Shown here piece after piece: positions 18,131 to 25,928 of a DNA stretch of 64,000 nt; position 1 is the stretch's first letter; the number at the start of each line of letters is the position of its first letter. Source of the stretch: CALHVX01 sp964640725 (lineage in GTDB: Bacteria; Pseudomonadota; Gammaproteobacteria; Pseudomonadales; Azotimanducaceae); the NCBI GenBank assembly GCA_964640725.1, contig CAZXIJ010000022.1, positions 1 to 64,000 of the forward strand, in the 5' to 3' direction. A model generated the notes under the pieces. That model was not told the origin of the DNA, did not search any database, and was given only the letters and a program-made list of their open reading frames with translations. The position numbers and the translations under genes are program-made.

Positions 18131-19031
18131 GCGCGCTGCACCCGCAGCAGAGCTTTCGCTTTGCGCCCAGCGAGCACGCGCGTTTTGACAACTTCGAAGC
18201 GGGCGCCAACACCGAGCTGCTGCAGCGCCTGCAAGCCCCCCTTGCAGAGCCCCGCGCCTTTGACGGCATCTGGCTGTTCGGTCCGGCCGGTCGCGGCAAG
18301 TCTCACCTGCTGCAGGCCACTGCGCAGGCGGCGGCTGCGCAGGACTCGTCTGCTGCGCAGGACTCGTCTGCTGCGCAGGACGAGCCTGCGGCGTCGCTAC
18401 AGGTCGNNNNNNNNNNNNNNNNNNNNNNNNNNNNNNNNNNNNNNNNNNNNNNNNNNNNNNNNNNNNNNNNNNNNNNNNNNNNNNNNNNNNNNNNNNNNNN
18501 NNNNNNGCTGCGCAGGACTCGTCTGCTGCGCAGGACGAGCCTGCGGCGTCGCTACAGGTCGCCTATCTGCCGCTGGCTCGCATCGCGAGTCCGCTGGCGC
18601 TGGAAGGGCTGGAGGCTATGGACCTGGTGCTGCTCGACGACATCGACCGCTGGCTCGGCTCCGAAGATCACGAGCGCGCGCTGATGGCGCTCTATACCGG
18701 CCTGTTCCAGAGCGGTGCGCGGCTGGTGGTGGCCTCGGTCGCAGCGCCGGCCGCCCTCGTGACCGTGCTGCCTGACCTGGCCTCCCGGTTGCGTGCGCTC
18801 GCGAGTTTCGAGCTGCAGGACATTGACGACGACGCGCGTGCCCGGGTGCTGGTGGCGCGGGCTCAGCAGCGCGGGCTGCCGCTGGCGCCGGAGCCGCTGC
18901 GCTACTGGCTGCGCCGGGGACCCCGGGACCTGAAGCGGCTGCTGGAAGATCTGGAGTTGCTGCTCGACGACGCGCTGGGAGAGCAGAGCCCGGTCACGGT
19001 CAACTCCGTTAAACGAGTGCTGCAGCTGTGA
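18127..19031 (+). CDS. hda: DnaA regulatory inactivator Hda (interrupted by a sequencing gap)
   Basis: AAA+ DnaA-homologue that with the clamp stimulates ATP hydrolysis by DnaA. It starts HPQQSFRFAPSEHARFDNF; Walker A GPAGRGKS is at residues 52-59 and the Walker B LVLLDDID follows the gap. A run of 100 N splits it, but a 55-bp duplicate flanks the gap; removing one copy plus the N restores one frame of 249 residues, a normal Hda length. The only in-frame start before the conserved N-terminus is CTG at 18127, overlapping the previous stop as CTGA. A repeat-encoded AAQDSS insert lies between Walker A and B. Confidence 0.88.
18334..18536 (+). repeat. 18-bp tandem repeat in hda, including assembly gap 1
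   Basis: Copies of the 18-mer TCGTCTGCTGCGCAGGAC occur at 18346-18363 and 18364-18381, with partial copies on either side, encoding (SSAAQD). The run of N spans 18407-18506. The 55 bases before the N (18352-18406) and the 55 after it (18507-18561) are identical, which is what overlapping de Bruijn graph contigs left unmerged at k=55 would give. Confidence 0.9.
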
Positions 19032-20137
19032 GCGACGGGGCCCGGACCGGGCGCTTTGCCTTTACCGGGGGCGGCACGGCCGGTCATGTCGTGCCGGCCT
19101 TGCCGGTGGCCCGAGCGCTGCGGGCCAGCGGCCACACGGTGCTCTGGATCGGTTCCCGGAGCGGTCTGGAAGCCCGGCTGGTGCAGGGGCAGGTCGACGG
19201 CTATCACGGGATCGCGGCCGGCAAGCTGCGCCGCTACTGGTCCTGGCAAAATCTGCGGGACGCGTTTGCGGTGCTGGCCGGCATCCTGCAGGCGCTGTGG
19301 CTGGTGCCACGCCTGCGGCTTGACGCCGTGTTCTCCAAGGGCGGATTCGTCAGCTTTCCCGTGGTGTTCGCTGCCTGGGTATGGCGGGTGCCCGTGGTCG
19401 CCCACGAGTCCGATCGCTCTCCCGGGCTTGCGAACCGGTTGGCCTATCCGTTCATTCAAGCCCTGTGCACGAACTTTCCAGAGGTACCGACCCGCTTTGA
19501 CGGGCCGGTCGAACACACCGGCACGCCGCTGCGACAGCAGCTGCTGGACGGCGATGCGGAGCGCGGTCGCGCTTTTCTCTTTCCGGACGTCGCCGCTGAC
19601 GCGCCGCCCCTGCCACTGCTGCTGATTACCGGGGGCAGCCTGGGTGCCGACCGGCTCAACGCCGCCGTCGCCGATGCCATTGAACCGCTGTGCTCGCGTT
19701 ATCGCGTGGCCCACGTGTGCGGGCCGGGCAAGGTGCCGGCGGGCAATGTGCCCGGGGGAGATCTGCTCGCCAATTACCGGGCCCTGGAATTTGTGACCGA
19801 CGCCTGGGGCGATGTGCTGGCCGCCGCCGATCTGGTGGTATCCCGGGCCGGCGCCAACGCCCTGTTCGAGCTGTTGGAGCTGCGCAAGCCGACCCTGTTC
19901 GTGCCGCTGTCACTGGCGGCCAGCCGCGGCGACCAGATCGAGAACGCAGCCTATGCCCGGGACCAGGGTCTCGCCGAGGTGCTGAGCGAGGCCGAGCTGA
20001 CCACCGATACCCTGATCGCGGGTATCGACACCCTGGCGGCCCGGGCCCCGCAGCTGCGCGCTGCCCTGGGTCAGCTCGAGCGCCCGGACGCGACGCAGCG
20101 CATCGTCACGATGCTGGTAAACTGCGCGGCCCTCTGA
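19028..20137 (+). CDS. MurG-type UDP-GlcNAc glycosyltransferase
   Basis: GT28-family protein of 369 residues with the two-Rossmann fold of MurG, which adds GlcNAc to lipid I at the inner membrane face. Visible motifs are GGGTAGHVVPA at residues 14-24, GKLRRYWSW at 65-73, SKGGF at 103-107, HESD at 126-129 in place of the usual HEQN, then PGLANR, ITGGSLGA, SRAGANALFEL and the nucleotide-proximal SLAASRGDQIENA. The HESD and GKLRRY wording recalls MurG-type enzymes of Firmicutes more than the gammaproteobacterial dcw MurG. It starts within the hda stop (GTGA) and is not in a division cluster, so it may be a second MurG or a related transferase. Confidence 0.8.
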   Translation: MSDGARTGRFAFTGGGTAGHVVPALPVARALRASGHTVLWIGSRSGLEARLVQGQVDGYHGIAAGKLRRYWSWQNLRDAFAVLAGILQALWLVPRLRLDAVFSKGGFVSFPVVFAAWVWRVPVVAHESDRSPGLANRLAYPFIQALCTNFPEVPTRFDGPVEHTGTPLRQQLLDGDAERGRAFLFPDVAADAPPLPLLLITGGSLGADRLNAAVADAIEPLCSRYRVAHVCGPGKVPAGNVPGGDLLANYRALEFVTDAWGDVLAAADLVVSRAGANALFELLELRKPTLFVPLSLAASRGDQIENAAYARDQGLAEVLSEAELTTDTLIAGIDTLAARAPQLRAALGQLERPDATQRIVTMLVNCAAL

Positions 20138-20158
20138 CCTGGCCCGATCCTGGCACCG

Positions 20159-21337
20159 ATGTTTACTGTCAAAACCCTCAACCAGATCGCGCTGCGCGGC
20201 CTGGAACGTTTTCCCCGGGATCGCTACGAGCTGAGCGGCGAGTTTGCGGACCCGGACGCGCTGCTGCTGCGCAGCCATCGGCTGGCAGCCGACGATCTGG
20301 GCCCGGGGCTGCGGGCCGTTGCCCGCGCTGGCGCCGGCGTCAACAACGTGCCGGTCGACGCCTGTTCGGAGCGCGGGATCGTGGTGTTCAACACGCCGGG
20401 CGCCAACGCCAACTCCGTAAAAGAACTGGTGATCGCGGCGCTGCTGCTGACGGGCCGGGACCTGATTGGCGGCATCAACTATGTGCGCTCCCTGGCCGCG
20501 ATCGATGACGAGGCCGAACTCAACCGGCTGGTCGAGGCGGAGAAAAAGAAGTTTCGGGGCACGGAGCTGCGGGGCAAGGCGCTTGGGGTGGTCGGCCTGG
20601 GGGCCATCGGCTCCATGGTGGCGCGCGCTGCCCTCGATCTGGGCATGGATGTGCTCGGCTATGACCCGGCGATCTCTGTGGACGCGGCCTGGCGCCTGCC
20701 CAGCGAGGTGCAGCGCATGGAAAACCTGCCGAGCCTGTTTGCCCGCGCCGATTTCGTGACCCTGCACGTGCCGCTGCTGCCAGCGACCACCGGCCTTGTG
20801 AACGAAGAAAGCCTGAAGGCCTTCAAGCCGGGCAGCGTGCTGCTGAACTTCGCCCGGCAGCCGATCGTCGACACGCCGGCGCTGACGGCGGCCCTGAACG
20901 ATGATCGCCTGCGCCGCTACGTGGCGGACTTTCCGGTGCCCGGGCTGACGGATCACCCCCGGGTGCTGTTGACGCCACACCTGGGCGCCAGCACGTCCGA
21001 GGCGGAGGAGAACTGCGCGGTGATGGCCGCCGATCAGCTGCGCGCTTTTCTGGAGACCGGCAACATCCGCAACAGCGTGAACTTTCCTGTTGTACAGCTG
21101 GAACCGTCGAGCGCGCCGCGCCTGGCGGTGATCAACCGCAACGTCCCGGGCATGATCGGCAATATCACCTCGGCGCTCGCCGAGCACGACATCAACGTGC
21201 TCGATATGCTGAACAAGAGCCGGGACGACCTTGCCTACAACCTGATCGACCTGTCGGCGGAGCCGACCGCGGCGTTGCTGTCGCAGATCTGCGCGATCGA
21301 CAGCGTGGTCGATGCGCGGGCCATGGGTATCGTCTGA
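20159..21337 (+). CDS. phosphoglycerate dehydrogenase family protein
   Basis: D-isomer 2-hydroxyacid dehydrogenase, 392 residues, probably oxidising 3-phosphoglycerate in serine synthesis. The NAD-binding glycine loop GVVGLGAIG is at about residues 143-151, the catalytic His is in TPHLGAST, and the Arg is in LNFARQPIVD, where the usual Gly after Arg is Gln. A C-terminal ACT domain (about 318-392, RNVPGMIGNITSALAEHDIN) suggests serine or another amino-acid effector. serC, the next enzyme of the pathway, lies 20 kb away. It follows the MurG-type gene by 21 bp. Confidence 0.87.
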   Translation: MFTVKTLNQIALRGLERFPRDRYELSGEFADPDALLLRSHRLAADDLGPGLRAVARAGAGVNNVPVDACSERGIVVFNTPGANANSVKELVIAALLLTGRDLIGGINYVRSLAAIDDEAELNRLVEAEKKKFRGTELRGKALGVVGLGAIGSMVARAALDLGMDVLGYDPAISVDAAWRLPSEVQRMENLPSLFARADFVTLHVPLLPATTGLVNEESLKAFKPGSVLLNFARQPIVDTPALTAALNDDRLRRYVADFPVPGLTDHPRVLLTPHLGASTSEAEENCAVMAADQLRAFLETGNIRNSVNFPVVQLEPSSAPRLAVINRNVPGMIGNITSALAEHDINVLDMLNKSRDDLAYNLIDLSAEPTAALLSQICAIDSVVDARAMGIV

Positions 21338-21364
21338 CGCCTTGTCAGGTCGCGCAGTGCCGGC

Positions 21365-23403
21365 TTACGAAGAAGCGCCGAAACGGTAGCCACGGCGCGC
21401 CTGGCGCGTCCGGAAGCGTCGGGGCGAGACGGTGCCGGCAACGGCCGCGCTGACCACCGGCGGTGTGCCCGTCAGCTGGGCCGCCAGCACTGCGGCGCAC
21501 AGCGGCGCGCTGCTAAAGCCATGAGAACCGTGCCCGCCGCTGACCCAGTGGCCCGGGTCGGGCGTGTCCGGATCGCTGTAGAGCATGCCCGCCACCGGCA
21601 ACCGGTCTGAGCTGACCACCCGCGTGCCCCGCACCGGCTGGCTCGCGGCAGCGCCGGCTGGCAGCTGCCGGCGGTTGTGGGCGCTGGCGGCGGCCGGCGA
21701 CCAGGGGCGGTACTCGTAGCTGGCGCCCAGCAGGAACGCCTTGTCGCTGGCGGCGCCGGGGACGGGAACCCTAACGGGGACCCTTACGGGAACCCTTACG
21801 GGAACCCTTACGGGGACCCTTACGGGAACCCNNNNNNNNNNNNNNNNNNNNNNNNNNNNNNNNNNNNNNNNNNNNNNNNNNNNNNNNNNNNNNNNNNNNN
21901 NNNNNNNNNNNNNNNNNNNNNNNNNNNNNNNACCCGGTACGTGCTGCCCACCAGCGGCAGCGCTGGCGCGACTGCCGGGTCGTGCAGCTGTTCCAGCTGC
22001 CCGCCGAGGGGCGCAAGCTCCAGGTAGCGGGCGCGCGCGAGGGCCAGGATACCCGTCCCGCTGGTATCGACGCGTACGCCGGCAAAGGGTGCTGAATCTC
22101 TGACCGGCTGCTGCCAGCGGCAACGAATCGCAGGCGCGTCGGTCAGCCAGCGCAGCAGCGCCGGCCCGTGCAGGGCGCCTGCGTGGCGAAGCCACAGCGC
22201 GCCGAGACAGTCGAGCTCGTCGCGCTGCGCGTGTCCATCACCGGTCCACAGGGCTCGGGCCGCGGCCGGGTCCAGAGCCATCAGCCAATCGCCGGTGGCG
22301 CTGTAGCGCTCGGCGAGCCGGTGCTGTTTGGCCAGGGCACTCTCGTCGGCGGCCAGCTGCAGCACGCCGTCCGTGGCCCAGCCCGGCCAGCGTCGCAGCC
22401 AGGCGTCGCTGTGCAGCTGCGCTGCCAGGCGGACGGCGGCCGCCGGCGTGCCATCGGCCAGCAGCCGGCTGTGGGTGACCGCCGCCGGCAGGGTGCTGGC
22501 ACCGGTGGGCGCAGCACCGGCTTCGAACAGCTCGCTGGGCTGGCCGCAGTCGGCCAGGGCCCGGGCCAGGCTGGCACCAGCAATGCCGGCGCCCACGATC
22601 TGGATGCCGTGCTCGCGGGCGCGCGCCCGGGCTTCCGCCACCGCGGCGGGCAAGGGCAGCGGCCGGTGTTTGGTCAGGGTGCCCGCGAGGGTCTCGCGCT
22701 TGTGCGGTCGCTGATCGACGCGCCGCATTTCGAAGCCGGCGTCGGCCAGCGCACGCCGCACACGCCCGGCGGCGGTAAAGGTGGTGACCGTAGCGGCGCG
22801 CGCGGACAGTCCGGGCAACCGGCCGAGCAGTGGCGGTGCCCACAGCTCGGGGTTCTGGTCCGGCGCGAAGCCGTCCAGCCACCAGGCGTCGACCTCGCGA
22901 AAGCCCTGCTGCTCGAGCTCGGTGAGCGCATCGGCGGCGTCGCCGAAGTAAAAGTGCAGGGAGACCCGGCCATCGTCGAGCAAGCGGTGGTGCCAGCCGC
23001 TGACCGTGGGCGGGTAGCAGGCGGCGAGATCGGCGTAGGCCGGCAGCGCGTCCTGGCGGCGCGTGCACAGCTCGCGCCACTGATCGAGGCTCAGCGGATG
23101 CTTCTCGACGGTGATGTATTGCAGTCGCCCGCCGGGCTGCCGGGCCCAGGCCTGAAGCAGGGTCGCAAGGTTCAGGCCGGTGCCAAAACCCAGCTCTGCG
23201 ACGGTAAAGCGCGGCGCCTGCTGCCAGCGCGCGGGCAGGTCAGCGGGCGCCAGGAACACGCGCTGCGTCTCCGCCGCGCCGTCTGGCGCGTGATAGATGT
23301 CATCGAAGTCCAGCGCGCGCGGCTGGTCGCCCTGCCACGCCAGCCGCGGCGGTGTCAGGGGCTCGCCGCACAGGGGCGGCGCGCCGGCGGCGGAGCGGCT
23401 CAT
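21365..23403 (-). CDS. mnmC: tRNA 5-methylaminomethyl-2-thiouridine bifunctional enzyme MnmC (interrupted by a gap)
   Basis: Makes mnm5s2U34 in tRNA. The N-terminal half is the SAM methyltransferase (AELGFGTGLNLATLL; DAWWLDGFAPDQNPELW); the C-terminal half is the FAD oxidase with IVGAGIAGASLARAL and a HWVSGGHGSHGF segment near the end. A tandem repeat and 100 N interrupt the oxidase half; with a 4-bp overlap the two sides rejoin in frame (at least 644 residues). The repeat adds RVPV units between GSTYR and FLLGASYEYRPW, a place where MnmC normally has a short connection. The start is the ATG at 23403, before SRSAAGAPPL. Confidence 0.9.
21764..21831 (+). repeat. 12-bp tandem repeat in mnmC
   Basis: Nearly six copies of the 12-mer GGGAACCCTTAC, with G/A and T/A variants, run up to the gap. 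On the coding strand they encode (RVPV)n. The sequence after the gap starts ACCCGGTAC, so the array is probably longer than shown and its copy number is unresolved. Confidence 0.9.
21832..21931. other. assembly gap 2 (100 N) in mnmC
   Basis: Placeholder-length gap at the end of a 12-bp tandem array; only ACCC is shared by both edges, so the true distance is unknown. Confidence 0.97.
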
Positions 23404-23422
23404 GGCTGCAGGGAGCGGGCGG

Positions 23423-24331
23423 TCACCCGTTTGTGGTGCCGGCGCTGCCCCGGGGCGGTTCGCAGGGGCGGTCCGGGTCCCGGATCCAGTCACTCCAGGA
23501 GCCTGCGTACAGGGCGGGTTCTGGCTGGCCGGCATGGACCGCTGCGAGAATGTTGTGCGCTGCGGTGACCCCGGAGCCGCAGTAGCAGATGCGCTCGGCG
23601 GGCATCGCGGCGAATGCCTCGGCCAGCTCGGCGGCTGGCAGAAAGTGCCCGTTGGCCTGCAGGTTGCTGGTGTAGGGTCGACACACCGCGCCGGGAATAT
23701 GTCCGGCCACAGGATCGATCGGCTCGGCATCGCCGTTAAACCTTGGCTCCGCGCGGGCATCGATGAGGGCCTGGTCCGGCTGCGGCGCCTCGACCAGCGC
23801 GGCGACCTCGGCCACGCTCGCGCTGCGGGTCAGCGCCGGTCGCCGGGAAAAGCTGCCGATCGCGGTCTGCACGGTGGGACCGGATTCGATGAGGTGTTCG
23901 GCAATCGCGGCAAAGGCTTCGAGCCCGCCGTCGAGCACGGCCACCCGGGCGTGGCCCAGCCAGCGCAGGCACCACCAGGCCCGTGCTGCGAAAGCGCCGT
24001 CGCGACCGTCGTACACCACCAGCTGCTGGTCATCGCTCACGCCCAGCTGGCGCAGGCGGCTGATGAGCCGGTCCGGATCGGGCAGGGGGTGGCGGCCGCC
24101 GGGGCGGTCGTCGCTGGTGGGCGGCGCGGTGAGCGGCGCGCCGGCCAGATCCACCTCCAGATCGAGGCGCTGGGCCCCCGCAATGTGGGCCTCTTCGAAC
24201 GCCTGCGCGCCCCAGCTGTGATCGCCCAGCGCGGCGCGGCAGTCCAGCACCTGCAGGCTTTTGGGCTGCTCGCCCTGGCTGAGCCCCTCTGCGACGGCTG
24301 CCGCGCCTATTATTGTCTTGTATGTTGTCAA
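23423..24331 (-). CDS. sseA: 3-mercaptopyruvate/thiosulfate sulfurtransferase
   Basis: Two-domain rhodanese of about 302 residues. The first domain (VLDCRAALGD, HIAGAQRLDLEVDLAG, VVYDGRDGAFAARAWWCLRWLGH) lacks the catalytic loop; the second contains the active loop CGSGVTAAHN, whose Cys carries the persulfide, and ALYAGSWSDWIRD. CGSGVT is the mercaptopyruvate-type loop. The start is uncertain: a TTG at 24331 (LTTYKTIIGA) fits the family better than the ATG at 24424, which would add 31 untypical residues. Divergent from the desaturase gene. Confidence 0.87.
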   Translation of the reverse strand: MTTYKTIIGAAAVAEGLSQGEQPKSLQVLDCRAALGDHSWGAQAFEEAHIAGAQRLDLEVDLAGAPLTAPPTSDDRPGGRHPLPDPDRLISRLRQLGVSDDQQLVVYDGRDGAFAARAWWCLRWLGHARVAVLDGGLEAFAAIAEHLIESGPTVQTAIGSFSRRPALTRSASVAEVAALVEAPQPDQALIDARAEPRFNGDAEPIDPVAGHIPGAVCRPYTSNLQANGHFLPAAELAEAFAAMPAERICYCGSGVTAAHNILAAVHAGQPEPALYAGSWSDWIRDPDRPCEPPRGSAGTTNG

Positions 24332-24575
24332 AATCGTCCTGATCCTGTTGCGGCGAGCGGCTCTTTCGGCCAATCGGGGCCCAGGGCTTGAGTTTACCTG
24401 CCACGGCCCGATGTTGAGGGGCATGTAGCACCGTTGTCATGGCCGCTCAGCTAAACTCCGGCGGATAGGCCACCTCGTCGGCGGTGGAATTCGCCGGGGC
24501 AAGTTGTCAGAATCGCGCCGCGCAGGCACCCATGCCCCGCCGCGCACGAACTCAATATCGGGAGCACACTTACCT

Positions 24576-25769
24576 GTGACTGTAATCGACTGGCTCAGCA
24601 ATGGACTCTGGGATCTTTCGGGCTGGGGCAAGGTGGCCTTCACCCTGGTGATGACACACATCACCATTGTCACCGTCACCGTCTACCTGCACCGCAGCGC
24701 TGCCCATCGCGCGCTCGATCTGCACCCGGCCCTGTCGCACTTCTTCCGCTTCTGGAGCTGGATGACCACTGGCATGAACACCACTGAGTGGGTGTCCATT
24801 CATCGCAAGCATCACGCCACCTGCGAAACCCCCGACGATCCCCACAGCCCGCAGGTCAAAGGCCTGGGCGAAGTCTTCTGGCGCGGCACCGAGGCCTATC
24901 AGGCCGCAGCGACACCGGAAACCACAAGCCGTTACGGCGCCGGCACGCCGGACGACTGGATGGAGCGCAACGTTTATCGCCGCTTCACCTTTCACGGCAT
25001 CACGCTCATGGCAATCATCGATATCGCCCTGTTTGGCGCGATCGGTCTGACGATCTGGGCCGTGCAGATGCTCTGGATCCCCGTCACAGCGGCCGGCATT
25101 ATCAACGGCGTCGGGCACTACTGGGGCTACCGCAACTACGAGTGCGGTGACGCCGCCCGCAACATCTCGCCCTGGGGCATTCTTATCGGCGGCGAAGAGC
25201 TGCACAACAATCACCACACCTACCCGAACTCGGCCAAGCTGTCGCAAAAGCCCTGGGAGTTCGACATCGGCTGGTTCTGGATCCGTGTCTTCGAAACCCT
25301 GGGCCTGGCCAAGGTACGCAGCACCGGACCGGTGTCTGCGCAGGTGCCGGGCAAAGTCACCCTCGATTCCGACACAGCCTGGGCCGTGGTGAACGACCGC
25401 TTTCAGGTCATGGCCCGCTACGCCGAGCAGGTCATCGCGCCGCAGGTGCGCAAAGAGCAGGCAGAAGCGGCGGACCCGACGCGCTTCCGCCGGGCCGGCC
25501 GGCTGCTCGCCCGGGAAGAGTCGCTGGTGGACGATGCCGGGCGCACCCGCATTGGCCAGCTGATCGACGACAGCCCGGCGCTCAAGCAGATCTACGAGAT
25601 GCGCTTGCAGCTCCAGGGCATCTGGGCCAAGCGCAGCGCCGGGGCCGAAGCGCTGCTGGTGGAGCTGAAGCAGTGGTGCAGCGATGCAGAAGCCACCGGC
25701 GTCGCGACGCTGCAGGAGTTTGCGGAGTACCTGAAGTCCTACGCCATGCCGAAGATGGCAAACGCCTAG
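24576..25769 (+). CDS. acyl-CoA/fatty acid delta-9 desaturase
   Basis: Membrane di-iron desaturase that introduces a cis double bond into acyl chains. The three histidine boxes are present: HRSAAH at residues 39-44, HRKHH at 76-80 and HNNHH at 210-214, with the accessory HYWGY at 181. Hydrophobic segments surround boxes 1 and 2. After the catalytic domain comes a hydrophilic C-terminal extension of about 130 residues of unknown role, also found in proteobacterial desaturases of this type. The GTG at 24576 is chosen because the family begins just before WLSNGLWDLSGWGK; an ATG-class start further upstream remains possible. Confidence 0.9.
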   Translation: MTVIDWLSNGLWDLSGWGKVAFTLVMTHITIVTVTVYLHRSAAHRALDLHPALSHFFRFWSWMTTGMNTTEWVSIHRKHHATCETPDDPHSPQVKGLGEVFWRGTEAYQAAATPETTSRYGAGTPDDWMERNVYRRFTFHGITLMAIIDIALFGAIGLTIWAVQMLWIPVTAAGIINGVGHYWGYRNYECGDAARNISPWGILIGGEELHNNHHTYPNSAKLSQKPWEFDIGWFWIRVFETLGLAKVRSTGPVSAQVPGKVTLDSDTAWAVVNDRFQVMARYAEQVIAPQVRKEQAEAADPTRFRRAGRLLAREESLVDDAGRTRIGQLIDDSPALKQIYEMRLQLQGIWAKRSAGAEALLVELKQWCSDAEATGVATLQEFAEYLKSYAMPKMANA

Positions 25770-25894
25770 CGGCTCGCCANNNNNNNNNNNNNNNNNNNNN
25801 NNNNNNNNNNNNNNNNNNNNNNNNNNNNNNNNNNNNNNNNNNNNNNNNNNNNNNNNNNNNNNNNNNNNNNNNNNNNNNNGCCAGCGGCTCGCCA
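25769..25894 (+). repeat. 11-bp direct repeat flanking assembly gap 3
   Basis: The 11-mer GCGGCTCGCCA occurs at 25769-25779 immediately before the run of N (25780-25879) and again at 25884-25894 after it, preceded by GCCA. This suggests a small intergenic tandem array between the convergent desaturase and argS genes that the assembler could not resolve. No gene is visible here. Confidence 0.75.
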
Positions 25895-25928
25895 GCAGCA
25901 AGCCAATGGTCGGCGCCGCGCGCGCCGG

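Noticed and set aside
21764..21931. CRISPR array
   Set aside because: The 12-bp units are directly adjacent with no spacers and encode a repeat inside mnmC.
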